A stretch of DNA of 64,000 nucleotides from NCBI GenBank assembly GCA_032622095.1, contig CP136064.1, positions 246,917,827-246,981,826 of the forward strand, given 5' to 3'. How positions within the stretch are numbered: the first letter of the stretch is position 1; each line of letters opens with the position of its first letter. The stretch is from Siphonodentalium dalli. Lineage: Eukaryota > Mollusca > Scaphopoda > Gadilida > Siphonodentaliidae. Shown piece by piece: positions 29,940 to 43,089 of this stretch. Made by a program: the position numbers and the translations under genes. A model generated the notes under the pieces. The model had not been told where the DNA came from, did no database searches, and was given only the letters and a program-made list of their open reading frames with translations.

Positions 29940-30175
29940 ACCTTCCATGATTAGAGCTTCCTGAGATTTTGTGAAAAACCCGAGCCAGCGCATATAATAT
30001 TCTCTTATATAGGGAGCCTTGCATATATAAGAGAAAACATTGGACTAACAATATTTACCTTGACCATTGTAAGCCAGTGCACACTCTTATATATGGGAGA
30101 CTCGCATATACAATAGAATGCACTGGCACAGGACCTTTAATTCTGCACCAGCGCGAACTCAATAAATGTTATCCC
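29940..30175. repeat. PB3 MITE sharing TTAA with PB2
   Basis: Begins at the TTAA 29936-29939 that closes the PB2 element; reads CCTTCCATGATTAGAGC, two partly decayed modules, and CTTTAATTCTGCACCAGC; right end lost. Confidence 0.65.
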
Positions 30176-30704
30176 TTTCTTTACTAAATGCTCATTAATG
30201 AGTAGTTCCCTTAGGAAATGTTCAGATAGTAAAATAAATGAATAGGAATCACAAGTAACTTAGTGAATATGCTGTTAACAAAGTTAAGGTTCCAAGTATT
30301 AAGATTGCACTTTGCAGACTATACGATTACGAAATTTAAAGCATTAAAATGTCCCAATGCAATTCCACCAAAATTCTGTGAAATTTAAATTGTAAATTGT
30401 GAAATTTAAATTGTAAATTTCACTGAAATTCTCACTTATAATATTTCATAAGACATCCAGTCAGACTAGAATCCCAGAAATTCCAACTCAATTTCACTTC
30501 AAGATGATTGTTGGCTAAGAATCTAAGCAAATGACCCAACTCTCTTTGATACTAAAAAATCCATGTATGTATGCATTTAAATTTGAATGTTTGTAGTTCA
30601 ACATACAAGGCTCTTTATTTTTAAAAATTGGCAGTTCTCACACTAGAAAGCTACAGGTTGTTATAGGGAAGGGGGATGTGAACAAACATTATCTAAACAC
30701 ACAC

Positions 30705-31577
30705 TAGATCATGGCATGACTCTCTATTATGGCTAACACCCATAGAGATCATATTTCACCAGTACAAAACCTGGGAACGTTTTGACGAGATTATAAAGGT
30801 AAAAAAAATAATGCAGGGAATATATTTCTTGGTTATTGCCTGTTCCATAATAATGTAGTTCACTGTAGGTGAAGGTCCCAACTCCAAATTGCACGATTTA
30901 AGTGACTTTTTGAGTGAATTTGTTTTACGTCGCTAACAATTATGGAATTTCTCCTGGGTAATTAATTCAATGTTTATTGCGATATTGACTCACAAAAGTC
31001 ACATAAAAACATAAATTTCAAGCTGGAACTGCCCCCTAATGTGAAGTAGATTATTGAGGAACAAGTATTAACAAAGAAATATATGCCCTGCCTTGTTTGT
31101 TCAATGTTATAAAGTTCCCTGTCAGAACGGATCAGAACATCAAACAGTTCCAAGGTTTTGTAAGTTTTTTTACCCTGTGCCAATGCATTCTCTTATATAT
31201 GCGAGTCGACCATAGGTCGCCTCGCATATATAAGAGAATGCATTGGTCTAACAATTTTTTACAATTTTAATAATATTTTCTTGTATTCTTTAACAATTTT
31301 ATAATTTCACCCATACAGAGCCCCAGACAAACATGAGCAGACAACACTCTTCTATATGCTTCTATATATGTGTGGCGCTCCCTGCAGGGTAATGGATGTT
31401 TTTTTATTTTATGTCCTAAAAATTGTAAGAAACATTTATTTTAAAAAAATGATAAAAAATTGTTAGGCCAATGCATTCTCTTATATATGCGAGGCGACCT
31501 ATGGTCGACTCGCATATATAAGAGAATGCATTGGCACAGGGTAACAAAAATCCCGACTTACAACTGGCATGATCTAA
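30705..31577. repeat. Family G element carrying a PB4 element
   Basis: Ends TAGATCATGGCATGA and TGGCATGATC; flanks ACACACAC and ACGCGCAC (6 of 8) at the family's usual 8-bp position. Inner halves are inverted (30780-30970 against 30970-31160). Interrupted near 31165 by PB4 sequence. Confidence 0.65.
31168..31557. repeat. PB4 composite MITE
   Basis: Two full hairpin modules (31186-31252, 31469-31535) around a CCCATACAGAGCCCCAGACA interior shared, inverted, with 1100-1260. Outer ends are short and decayed. Confidence 0.65.
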
Positions 31578-32200
31578 ACGCGCACTAAAAAGCCACTGAC
31601 TGTGAGTCATAGATTAGAATGAAATCGGCCTGGTAAGGCGAGAGTTAAATATGCAGCTAATTTTCTCAGACCACAGTGTTGTGCTGCAGGAAGCCTTTAA
31701 GCTACTAGTCACATTAAAGTTCAGTCATAATTAATTTTAGATTTGTCATCAAGCTCTGTATACATCCTATTATACGGAGGTGCTCAGGAAATACATGGCA
31801 TACCCTTTTTTGCACAATGTGGAGCACTTGCCGCAGGCTCGTCCTATGCATTCAGGTATGCAATAGCATAATTGCTTCAGTAATATATGCACTTTTTTTT
31901 CTAGTCTGCTCCAGGTTATTGGCCGTACATGTATTATAAATCGCTACTGCAATTTAGGCCATATAAAATAAATACCTAGATTTTCATTGGATTCTCTTCA
32001 AAAATTGGGGGGGGGGGGTATTTTTTTATAATTTCTTTTCTATGCACCATTCAGTCCCTCTATATTCATTAATGCATACATTGTACTAATAATTTCACAT
32101 TTGCTTTCAGACATGTCAATAAATTAGTCTATTCACAAGTTACAATCCAATTTCCCAAGTTTATTTCCACATGGGCAGACCCTTCGAGATGTGTCATTAA

Positions 32201-32460
32201 CCCCTCCATGACTAGAGCTTCTGGAAATTTTGCGAAAACCCTGTGCCAATGCATTCTCTAATATATGTGAGTCTCCCATAGGGAGCCTCACATATAAAAG
32301 AGAATACATTGGCCTAACAATATTTACCTTGACTTTGTAAGCCAGTGTATTCCCTTATGTATGTGAGGCCTTCTATGTGAGACTCACATATATATTATAA
32401 GAGAATGCACTGGCACAGGATCTTTAATACTGCACCAGTGCAACTCCCGTCATGAATGGG
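32201..32460. repeat. PB3 MITE copy
   Basis: TTAA at 32197-32200 and 32461-32464; two modules; right arm TTTAATACTGCACCAGTGC. Confidence 0.8.
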
Positions 32461-32675
32461 TTAACTGTCAACCTGCTACGGTGGTAATTGGATGCCCGTT
32501 CTTGAACATTTGCAAACTTTTTTTGTGAAATAGGTGAATTCTACAATCCGACTATGAGCAAGGGATCTTGAGTAAATAAGAAAAAAAATCTGAGACAGGC
32601 TGAAATATTGGGGAGGGGGGCGATATTCTAGGAATTTATTTTTTATGGCCTTATGAATGTGAAGCAGACATGAAC

Positions 32676-33131
32676 CAGCCTTGAAATAGAGTGTCTGTCA
32701 TCAGCTGTCATATGAAAAATGAGGTCCCCAGAGGGTAAATTTCAGAGACGCTATCCTGCACGATGGGCTAGCATAACCAAATTCACCCTCTGGTGACCTC
32801 ATTCTGCTGAGGCCTCAACCACTATGGGAGACCTAGACCTATCTAACATCAGATTGAAGTTCCCCAGTTGAAGTTGGCGATGTTCACCCATTAGTCACCT
32901 CGATTATGGATTTTATCTTCTGAATTAGGGGATATAGAAACAGAAGGGAAATAGTAACTAAAACAATGTTAATTTGAGACTATAGATAATTCCCAGAAGA
33001 TGAGGCCAAAGCAGAATGAGATCCCCAAAGGGTAAATTTAGTGATGCTAGCCTGCTGTGCGGGATAGCAAAACTAAATTCACCCTTTGTGTACCTCAATC
33101 TGCAAATGTCAGACACACTATTTCAAGGCTT
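32676..33131. repeat. Family E long element
   Basis: Ends CAGCCTTGAAATAG and CTATTTCAAGGCTT, long-form interior, units altered. No clear target duplication. Confidence 0.65.
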
Positions 33132-33594
33132 AGATTTCTCTCATGTCAACTTGCGAGATAAATCACTTAATCACCGCTAAGGGGAAATAATTAAGGAGGA
33201 AAGATGGTGACAAGAAGCAGGTACAGGTGAAAGAGGCCGTCCTAATTATATTTACTTAAGTTAAACTAACTGCACAAGGTGCATCTTATGAGGTAATCCT
33301 CAATTGAAACTTTATTTGCGGCAGTGTGACTACATCTCGACAAACCGTGATGGTAACGTTGTAGAGCTGCCATGGATGAAGTTAAATGCATGTTTCTGCC
33401 TACATGGAATCCATCCTCAGATGATGAGACACAAGGAAGATAACTCTAAACCCTTGGTCAAAGCATAGATCAAGTACTTTTGATATTTGTTCAATGAGGC
33501 TTACACTATACCTGATACAATCTTATTAGATAGGTCCCGTTGACATCAGATGTCTTAAAAAGACCAGTTGAGACTCTGCACGGAATGTTGTTAA

Positions 33595-33996
33595 CCCTTT
33601 ACCCAACAAACCGGCCAAAAACGCCCAAATAAAGCTTCAACAGCCTAAAATATCTTCGGTCTGTCTCATTAACACCATACAAATATGGATATCATTGGAA
33701 CTGGTTCATTGACCACATTGTGATGGTTACAGTTATGCCCTGTGCCAATGCATTCTCTTATATATGCGAATCGACCATAGGTCGCCTCGCATATATAAGA
33801 GAATGCATTGGCCTTTTATAATTTGTTATTACATTTTTTTACAATTTTTATAATATTTTTCTACATTCTTTGACAATTTGATCATTTTTAATATGTGTTA
33901 AGCCAATGCATTCTCTTATATATGCGAGGCGACCTATGGTCGACTCGCATATATAAGAGAATGCATTGGCACAGGGCCGTTCTGTTGGGTAAAGGG
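33595..33996. repeat. PB1 MITE
   Basis: TTAA at 33591-33594 and 33997-34000; two modules (33743-33810, 33902-33968). Confidence 0.85.
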
Positions 33997-34345
33997 TTAA
34001 CAAGTTGCTGCACATAAGTGAACAGGACGCTCTTTATTTATACCATATCAGGAATATATCAACAGTGAACTCTCTTTATTGTTAATCTATGGAGAACTCA
34101 ATGTCACACATCGCCTCTATTAGCATAAGCTCTTTATCCATACCATATCATGACTCCCATTGCCAGTTCTATGTTGGGTGCACAAGGGTTGGATCATCAC
34201 AACACTTATTCAACATGCAGCAGAAGGGAAGACCACCAATGTGGTGTACAAAGAAATTCTTTGAAAATGAGTAAATGCATGTCACAACACTTCAAGTTGT
34301 TTCCAATCTCCTTTACCCGAGCAACGCCGGTATGTACCCCAGTTA

Positions 34346-34558
34346 CAGTAATGCCCTAAATAATCGACTCCTTAACCACAGCAGAATTACGGGTAATTTT
34401 TCAGGATTTAGTCGGAAATATGGCTTGTTGCCATTCACCGGAAACCTCTCAGTGTGAGCTTTCCAATGAATGGCAACAAGCCATATTTCCGACTAAATCC
34501 TGAAAAATTACCCATAATTCTGCTGTGGTTAAGGAGTCGATTACTTAGGGCATTACTG
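34346..34558. repeat. Family D MITE
   Basis: TA-flanked palindrome, 213 bp. Confidence 0.8.
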
Positions 34559-34562
34559 TACA

Positions 34563-34627
34563 TGTATAAGAGAATGCATTGGCACAGGGGTTTCGCAAAA
34601 TTTCAGGAAGCTCCAGTCATAGAAGGG
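34563..34627. repeat. PB3 right-end remnant
   Basis: Half a hairpin module, TTTCAGGAAGCTCCAGTCAT and TTAA at 34628-34631, starting where a family D element ends. Confidence 0.65.
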
Positions 34628-35155
34628 TTAAGGAGTAACCACCAACTCATATTCTGTTATGGAGAAGCTTGTGGAAGGAACTACCTGCGATCAAGATGTC
34701 CTTCAAAGCTAAGCTACCAAAGTAATGATAAGAGGCCTGTTTAGAACCCTGTTTATACATGTATATCGCATGAAGTACCACACACCTTCTACCACTCTAC
34801 AGTACCGTTCCTATATAAACTAATGATAGACATGGAGACTGCGAAACAATTTGTAACGAGTAAACAAATGACTCAACTATGAGGTATGTACGGGGTCAAT
34901 ATGGTCTCGATCCCTATCAAATACGAACATGTTACATGCAATAATATCTACATAACGCTTCACTTTTAGACTACTTCCAGTAGTATTTGAAATTGTTCAA
35001 CAGAGATCTTGGCATGAAGTCCTGGAGCATCATAAAACAAGCTGTAGTACGTAAACCTGACGTTTATAATCATAGCAAAGCGTAAATTTAGCTCTTTTTG
35101 AATAGTTGGGTCCACCAACTACCAGTCTCAGTAAAGATTATATAGAAATAACCAC

Positions 35156-35304
35156 TAGGATTTAGTCGGAAATAAGGCTTGTTGCCATTCATCAGAAAGC
35201 TCTCATTCTGATGATGGCAACAAGCCATATTTCCGACTAAATCCTGAAAAATTACCCATAATTCTGCTGTGGTTAAGGAGTTGATTATTTAGGGCATTAC
35301 TATA
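35156..35304. repeat. Family D MITE, left-truncated
   Basis: Starts inside the left arm at AGGATTTAGTCGG, complete right arm to GGGCATTACTA. Confidence 0.7.
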
Positions 35305-35775
35305 CACTGTTCTGCATTGTATGACCACCCAACTGAGTCCACAAACTCATGTTTGTCTATTTATTTTGGTTGGCCATGCACAGTTCAAGTTTATGGTATG
35401 TTGTGTTCTAGACATGGGAATTGGGGAACCACCTAGTTTCAAGTTTAATATGGGTTTTCCCAGTGTATCATTCATATTAAACATCTGATAACAAGGAAAA
35501 TGTTTTAGATTATGAATGTCATTTTCTGTGATATTCTTTCATAGACCGCATTCCGAATATTATTTGAATCAGTGTTCCATTAAAGCATATAGTATTTGAT
35601 CATGCAAATAATTTCTTGTTCAGTATTTTTGCACTTAGATCTTATTCACTGGTGCAACATCTTTAGATAATATTAAAGTTCAACAACTGGCTATTTGTTG
35701 AACTTATTATCTGAACATTTCCTAAGCGATCTAATTGTCAATGATTAATTTGTAAATTTAGTAAAGATATGTTAA

Positions 35776-36020
35776 CCCTTTCATGATGGGAGCTGCGCTG
35801 GTGTAGCATTAAAGATCATGTGCCAGTGTATTCTCTTATATATGTGGGTCTCCAATCAGGAGCCTCGCATATAAGAGAATGCACTGGCTCAAGGTAAATA
35901 TTGTTAGGCCAAGGTATTCTCTTATGTATGTGAGGCTCCCTATGGGAGACTCGCATATGTAAGAGAATGCATTGGCAAAGGGTTTTCGCACAGTTTCAGG
36001 AAGCTGCAGTCATGGAAAGG
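35776..36020. repeat. PB3 MITE, reverse orientation
   Basis: TTAA at 35772-35775 and 36021-36024; two modules. Confidence 0.8.
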
Positions 36021-36049
36021 TTAATCATCTGGAGGAGATATAAGTAGAT

Positions 36050-36258
36050 GTAATGCCCTAAATAATCGACTCCTTAACCACAGCAGAATTATGGGTAATT
36101 TTTCAGGATTTAGTCGGAAATATGGCTTGTTGCCATTCATCGGAAAGATCTCAGTGAGAGCTTTCCGGTGAATGGCAACAAGCCATATTTCCGACTAAAT
36201 CCTGAAAAGTTACCCATAATTCTGCTGTGGTTAAGGAGTCGATTATTTAGGGCATTAC
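36050..36258. repeat. Family D MITE
   Basis: Full palindrome with slightly eroded ends (TGTAATGCCC / GGGCATTACA). Confidence 0.75.
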
Positions 36259-36259
36259 A

Positions 36260-37470
36260 TGTACTGTAGATGGCAGATAGCACAAGTGCAGAAGGATTCT
36301 TATTCATGGTGGTGCAGCAATAAAAATCCTGCGCCAAAATCACTCTAATGTGGGAACTGCTTTATAGTTCATAAAGCACATTGGCAAAATTCTAAAAAGC
36401 CTACACATAGAAACAAAAATAAAAGGTATGACAATAGTAGTGTTTGTATAACCTCAATCCATAGAAAAGCAAATCAAGAACAAGTCGACTTGAATAAGAA
36501 ACAATCAGCACTTAGAGCTGTCACAAGGAATGTCATTTGTTTCAGAGTAGGTATATATAGGAGTGTGACTGCTCATAATGAACCAAGCTATTCAATTAAT
36601 TCTGAGAATGTCAATGTATAAAACACACAATGATGGTTCTCATGCAGCGCTTACTTTTATCATGTGTTCCGTGTTTTTAGCATAGTGATCATACTGTGTG
36701 ACAGAAAACAAAGGTGTACCCAGGTGGTATGTAGCATGTTATATATATGATACTAGGGGAATATGCCAGCCAAATTAACGGGTCTTTATCGTTTCGTGGA
36801 TTTACTGACGCAGTCACCAATAACTGTATCTTATATCTATCATGACATAGATCGCTATAGAATTATCTTACAGGTAGTGTTCTCAGCGGCGCCCGCACAT
36901 TCGTATGCCAAATAATTTTTAATTGTATGATTATTTCGCAATTGCGACCCTTTGGAATGTGCTATATATCAGGCCATCTTTAAATGATCAGCCTGAAATT
37001 TCGCGTGTCATATTCTAAGATATGTCTTTTCGTATGTTCCTAATTTGGGATAAATTTGGCATATGAGTGAAAAGTTATAAACGCGCCAAAAGCGTGACAG
37101 AGTTACATACAGATACACACACACAAACGCTTGGCTTTTATATAGATAGATAACTGTAATATTCTAACAGATAGGAGTGAAGATATAAATTTAAAACCGA
37201 CATTTTTGGTGAGAAAAAAAGAGTAGCAAATGAGGAAGAGAAAAAAGACAAGCACACATCCATGTTCCCGATCCGTGGCAAGGGAAGTGAAGAAATATGG
37301 TGGCAAAATATTTGAAGCACACTTTAAATAGACATGGCTCGTTTGTACACACAATTTGAGAGGTGAGATATCTAAACATAGCTATGCTATCATATACAGA
37401 TTATTTACAATCAAACTCATTGATATAGTGCTGTAAACATGCTTTCTTTCTAACAATTTGTGGTGAAAAA
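36260..37470. other. Unassigned DNA
   Basis: No repeat family in common with the rest and no recognisable protein. The frames at 37103-37379 on the minus strand overlap each other and lack a domain. Confidence 0.4.
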
Positions 37471-37475
37471 AGTTA

Positions 37476-37580
37476 CAGTAATGCCCTAAATAATCGACTC
37501 CTTAACCACAGCAGAATTATGGGTAATTTTTCAGGATTTAGTCGGAAATGGGGCTTGTTGCCATTCATTGGAAAGCTCTC
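37476..37580. repeat. Family D half-element
   Basis: Left arm only; stops at the centre GAAAGCTCTC. Confidence 0.75.
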
Positions 37581-38622
37581 ATATAATATTTTGTCTGTTA
37601 TTGTTATCTATCAGATGCAAGGACTTAGTATGAGTGTTCATTGCTTCATATGTGCTTAACTCAGTGAGCATGAACAAATACTCATTTCTTATCGAAATGA
37701 CCGCCATGTGTCGATCGGAATGGCACAATTAATGTCTCACAAACCAGATCATGATTTAAAATCGGTCAACCCACGCTAACTTCGTCTAGCCCAGACTGCG
37801 ATGATCTTATCCCGACCCAACCACTGCGGCTACGAGGACGGTACATCCTTATAAAGGAAGCCCTTTCACCGAGAGTTGGGAAGCGTATAGAGGAATTACA
37901 TTTCTCTGTGGCAGCAGCGATTTTATAACCATGTGACCATTGATAATTCTCTTCTATGACTAACAAACAGCTTCTATCTTTGAGATAGTGCTAACTCCTA
38001 TATCCATCAAAATATCAGTCTCTACCTACATTTTCGGAAGTCCCAAATTACTCATCGAAACTTAACAAAATGTACAAAAACTCGCTTTGCTAGAGATATA
38101 GAAATAGCATGCATGCACAAATGCCATGGGATATCGCAAAATAAAGCATGGAGCCAACCATATCACTATCATCCTAATGGGAATGTGAAACCAAAAAAAA
38201 AATAACATCGAGTAGTCCCATTGGGTACGATAAAACGGAAGGTGTTGTTGAAACATCTCAGGTGTGAGAACGAAGTCAGGAAAACAAAGATACCTGAATG
38301 ATATATGCTATCATTCAGTTGTGGATAGGGACTAGAGAATAAACATGAACGCAGATGTATAGGTTAATTACACGTCATAATCACAACCCCAAAACATCTT
38401 TGTTAATATGAAAAAAATATTGAGGATGAAACTGGTTTTTCAAGCTGATGATGTCTGCTTTAGAGACGTGACTGCTGGAGCTTGGGTCGGGTGAGTTCGT
38501 AGCAGAAGGGAAAGCCATCAAAGAATTACTATTACAGATAATACAGGTATAGGTATTCGTGCTGGTTTGCTACGTATTGGAGCAACAAGAGATATCGTAT
38601 TAGAACAGGTACATGGTGCCAC

Positions 38623-38963
38623 GAGAGAATTCCACACTGATTATAGTGGGATGTTTTAACCATTGTCATCGCTCTTACACAAGGTTCAGATTGAAGGTTC
38701 AGATTGGATCCCATTCATTCATTTGTTGGGATGTGAGAGAATTCCACACTGATTATAATGGGATAATATTTTAACCATTGTCATCGCTCTTACACAAGGT
38801 TCAGATTCAAGGTTCAGATTGGATCCCATTCATTCATTTGTTGGGATGTGAGATAATTCCACACTGATTATAATGGGATAATATTTTAACCATTGTCATC
38901 GCTCTTGCACAAGGTTCAGATTCAAGGTGAAGATTGGATCCCATTCATTCATTTGTTGGGATG
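38623..38963. repeat. Tandem triplication, 112-115 bp unit
   Basis: Unit starts GAGAGAATTCCACACTGATT and ends CATTCATTTGTTGGGATGT; copies begin at 38623, 38735 and 38850 and differ at a few positions. An inner TTCAGATT(C/G)AAGGTTCAGATT direct repeat occurs in each. Confidence 0.9.
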
Positions 38964-39389
38964 TTCATCTAATAAGTACAACATTTATAATAATTAGTTC
39001 CTGTTTAAATTATTAGCTAACCATCCCCTGAATGAAATAATGGGAATTCTATAACAACCTGCCTGTAAGTATCCAGTTATCAAATGGTTATGTCAAATAC
39101 TCAGGCACAATATTCATCGGTATTTCAAGCTGAACTACAGTGTCATTGACATTTTGAATAAAGTCGATCTCAATGTCAAAAGTTAATATTGGAATTTATA
39201 ATGCCTCAGACGTTTTCTGTATAAATGTCCTAAGGCCAACTGCTAACACAGGGACCAGCCGAGGTGTTTCAAAATGGGAGAAGTCACTTCTGTCAGTTTG
39301 GTTATTAGGACTGTTATAAGGACAAATAACAATGGCTGAAGTTCAATTTACACCTCAACATCACCCTTCTATGATCCAATAAGTATTAA

Positions 39390-39778
39390 CCCTTTACCCA
39401 ACAGAAGGGCCCTGTGCCAATGCATTCTCTTATATATGCGAGTCGACCATAGGTCGCCTCGCATATATAAGAGAATGCATTGGCTTAACACATTAAAAAT
39501 TATAAAATTGTTAAAGAATGTAAGAAAAAATGGTAAAAAGTGTTAAAAAAAGATATTTTAGGCCAATGCATTCTCTTATATATGCGAGGCGACCTATGGT
39601 CGACTCGCATATATAAGAGAATGCATTGGCACAGGGCTAACTGTAACTATCACAATGTGGTCAAGGAGCCGGTTCCAATGATATCCATATTTGTATGGTT
39701 CTATTGAGACAGACCGAAGATATTTTAGGCTGTTGAAGCTTTATTTGGCCGGTTTTGGCCGTTTTGTTGGGTAAAGGG
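39390..39778. repeat. PB1 MITE
   Basis: TTAA at 39386-39389 and 39779-39782; two modules; reverse orientation. Confidence 0.85.
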
Positions 39779-39844
39779 TTAAGCAACACAAGAGGCCATT
39801 TATAAGCCCATAATAGTGAGTAAGAACACCATTATGTACTTTAA

Positions 39845-40134
39845 CCCTTTACCCAACAAACTGGCCAAAACCGGCCAAATAAAGCTTCAACAGCCTAAAA
39901 TATCTTCAGTCTGTCTCAATAGAACCATACAAATATGGATATCATTGGAACCGGCTCCTTGACCACATTGTGATAGTTACAGTTATGCCCTGTGCCAACG
40001 CATATATAAGAGAATGCATTGGCCTAAACAAAATCCTTTTTTTTAACACTTTTACCATTTTTTCTTACATTCTTTAACAATTTTATAATTTTTAATGGGT
40101 TAGGGTAACTTAGGCCCTTCTGTTTGGTAAAGGG
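39845..40134. repeat. PB1 MITE, internally deleted
   Basis: TTAA at 39841-39844 and 40135-40138. The left module lacks most of one arm (CTGTGCCAACGCATATATAA) and the right module is almost gone. Confidence 0.8.
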
Positions 40135-40269
40135 TTAAATATGCTGTTTGAACATATGCATACTGGTATATTAGAGAGAAGTCACTACTCCCTTCGACAA
40201 AAATAGGGAAAAGTGGCACATTTTAGGGAGCAGATGTCTCCCAGGTTGCCCTTTAGGCTGGTCCCTAGG

Positions 40270-41140
40270 CTAAGAATGTGAACTTTAACACAATCTCTCT
40301 CTCATGTGTTTTGTCTACGAAACCTCAGAAGGCAGTGATCATAAAAACATAATGCCAAGATTGAAAATGCTTTCAAAATTCAATATTCATATTCCATGAT
40401 TGATATTGCTTCCAAAATTCAATAAGATAATTATTATAGAAATTTTTTTCTAACTTTTGAGCCATCAAAAAAGGGAAAGACGCTTATCTTTGCAATTTAT
40501 AAGCTAACAACAGGAAGCATGTCCAATGATACCATGCAGTGTTTAATTTGCTTCGACCCATTCACTAAACATATATCTCAGTTTGCGAAGTCACGAATAA
40601 CATGGTCAACGACCTGTCTAAGGAAGCCGATTAATTTCTTTTTGCGAACCCTGACCTTAGAGGTGACGGATGACACTCTTAAATCACAATTGCTTTTCGA
40701 ATAAGAGAAGAGGTTTTCATATACATTCCGCGACTTCATGAAAATTCATGAAGCAAACATTGAAGTAGAGATTTCTTTAATGACACTTACAATATGTCTA
40801 AGCTTGTAAGCTTAGCAGATAGTCTACATTGTATTGGCAGGTTCAGAGTAGTGTGTGAAGACATCACTTGAGAATCTTGTATTATATTTCTGCGAATTGA
40901 CAGACACCTTACTCTAATGATCAAAAGAAAATATCCATTTTCTGCAGGTCGTATGTAATGCTATTGTGAAATATTAAATGCAAAGATTACAAAATATATT
41001 TGAATGTTTCAAGTGGTGCATATCAGGAAACCATATTTGACACTAAATTAACTACAAATAGATTAGTTCTATGGATTCAATTTGAAGTGAAAGTTTTGTC
41101 ATTTTCAAGTGTGACATTCACTGTGATTGTATTTTGTGTT
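40270..41140. other. Unassigned DNA
   Basis: No recognised repeat or gene in this stretch. Confidence 0.4.
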
Positions 41141-41144
41141 TAGC

Positions 41145-41407
41145 CCTATCATGAGGTTCATGGTGGGAGCTGCGCTGGTACAGCATTAAAGATCCTGTGC
41201 CAGTACATTCTCTTATATATGTGTGTCTCCCATAGGGAGCCTCGAATATATAACAGAATACACTGGCTTACAAGGTCAAGGTAAATATTGTTGGGCCAAT
41301 GTATTCTCTTATATATACAAGGCTCCCTATGGGAAACTTGCATATATAAGAGAATGCATTGGCACAGGGTTTTCGCATAATTTCAGGAACCTCCAGTCAC
41401 GAAAGGG
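41145..41407. repeat. PB3 MITE, reverse orientation
   Basis: Right TTAA at 41408-41411; left end reads TTTAGCCCTATCATGAGG, so decayed. Two modules. Confidence 0.7.
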
Positions 41408-41700
41408 TTAAAATAACTGATTACCACTTAAAAATACAAATCAACACCACTTTGGAATAGAAACTGAAAATGAATAGAAATGAGGTTATTCAATCTATAA
41501 AGCCTGGAGGTTTTAAATTGGGGAGATGTCATCTCCCTGTTTGGTTATTAGGGAGAATTGGACTGTTATCAGGGAGAAGTAACAATGGATGAAGTTCAAT
41601 TCACACCCTAACATCACCCTTCTATGAAACAAAAAGAATTATGCAACACAAGAACCCATTTATAATACCATTCTAGTGAGTAAGAGCATGATTATAACCA

Positions 41701-42607
41701 GGCAAAAAATCGAGATAAAACTCCATAGAAAAGCTTCAACACTCAGATAACCTGCAGTATAGGTCTAGCGCTTTCGTTAATCAATCAATCAATCAATCAT
41801 GTTTATTTGTACGTTTCACCATATATGGTCAAATGTACATGAACACAGAATAACAAGACAAAATGGACGGATTACATGAAAAAAAGTTAAGTACAATGTA
41901 ACAACAATGATATATGGCGGTATATGATTATATATGACAATATACATATGTTATACCGGTATATGCCTATCATAAGTTCAGATAATATATGTAGATGAAT
42001 GGCAAACATACCATTCAGAGTTGATACTGGCAACACTGACATGGTCTCAAGTCGAAGAATCTTTGTTCCTTTTTAGTTGTACTCGATTTAAGAGTTCGTT
42101 ACTCGGTTGCCAAACCCCTTTATTTTTCAATCCACAGTGGACGAAGTGTGCCAAAGCCCGCATAGTTTTTGAGTCGCTGCTGATCATTATTTGTTTAAAT
42201 AGTTTCTCGTTGGGGATGTTTAAAAGATTGGGTGATATTTTCTCGTAGAATAGGGCGCGCTCGTCTGACAGAGAAGTACAGTAAATAAGAAAGTGTTCTT
42301 CATTGTCGATTTCATTGCATGTTTCGCAAATTCGGTCCGCTTCATCGAGATCGAAGTAGCGTCCGAGTACGATTACCAAGGTGTGGCAACTTATTCTTAA
42401 TTTTGTCAGGGATTCACGTTAATGTTTAACTTCATCAGGACCGAGTTTGGCATGTGATGTTTTGAGGATTATGCTCGCCTTTCATACCGAGTTTTTCACT
42501 CTCCGATGTCACCAGTGACACAGCTCAACCACAGTGGAATTTCATTCTCTACGAACCCTCCAACCATTGGCGATGAACAAGAAGGACTTTTTAGTCAATT
42601 CTTTTAT
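41701..42607 (-). mobile_element. 5'-truncated non-LTR retrotransposon (CR1/L2-like)
   Basis: Direct repeat CATGATTATAACCA at 41687-41700 and 42608-42621. Minus strand: a C-terminal reverse-transcriptase-protein tail (42047-42420), then a 3' region ending in a TGATTGATTGATT repeat (about 41779-41800), typical of CR1/L2-group tails. About 75 bp of other sequence lies between that tail and the left direct repeat. A second copy of the 3' end is at 43385-43475. Confidence 0.7.
42047..42420 (-). pseudogene. LINE reverse transcriptase, C-terminal fragment
   Basis: Open from about 42420 to a stop at 42047. Reads RESLTKLRISCH, then a Cys-X2-Cys...His-X4-Cys zinc-binding tail (ICETCNEIDNEEHFLIYC) and an alpha-helical end. 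This is the usual C-terminal finger of LINE proteins of the Jockey/CR1/L2 type. The catalytic domain is absent, so it cannot act; it is a 5'-truncated copy. Confidence 0.75.
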
Positions 42608-43089
42608 CATGATTATAACCAATAAAAAACTTTAAAATATGTTATGTTGGGGACACATGTATACTGGTATATGAGAGAGAATTCAATAGGGAGCAGAGAC
42701 ACATTTTAGGGAGAAGATGTCTTCCAAGTCACCCTCTATGTTGGTCCCTGTTTGAATTTGAACCATAGCTTCATGGCTTAAGGAAGTCAGTTTGTATTTA
42801 AAGCACTTCTTTCAATTCAGAGATAATCTCTTGGATAAACTCCAAGATACCAAGACAAGATCACTTTTTCTTCTTCAGGTATCAAAGAAGAGTGTTTAAT
42901 AGTGTTTAATAAATGAGAAAGGTACCTGAAGTTACACCAATTTTCTTTTTAATTGGGAATGATATTAATGAGAATAATTATTTCCGTACTCTAAGGTCTA
43001 ATGTTTGATAATATTTTTTTACTTTCTAGTATTTCATCGACTAATTTACTGGTTTCCTGTGGGAGCTGACGTCCCACTGACAGACTATC

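Larger units (their letters stand above)
39249..40267. mobile_element. Family J element (copy 1), carries two PB1 MITEs
   Basis: Ends CAGGGACCAGCC and GGCTGGTCCCTA; flanks TGCTAACA and GGCTAAGA agree at 6 of 8. CAGGG ends with an 8-bp flank would suit hAT. The body (excluding two PB1 insertions) is about 330 bp with GGGAGAAGTCAC-type text; no coding. Confidence 0.6.
41505..42750. mobile_element. Family J element (copy 3) interrupted by a LINE
   Basis: Matches copy 1 from GGGGAGATGTCATCTCCC to TTGGTCCCTG; left end eroded. A 907-bp insertion (41701-42607) is bounded by CATGATTATAACCA on both sides. Its PB1 site is empty (TTAA at 42632-42635). Confidence 0.6.
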
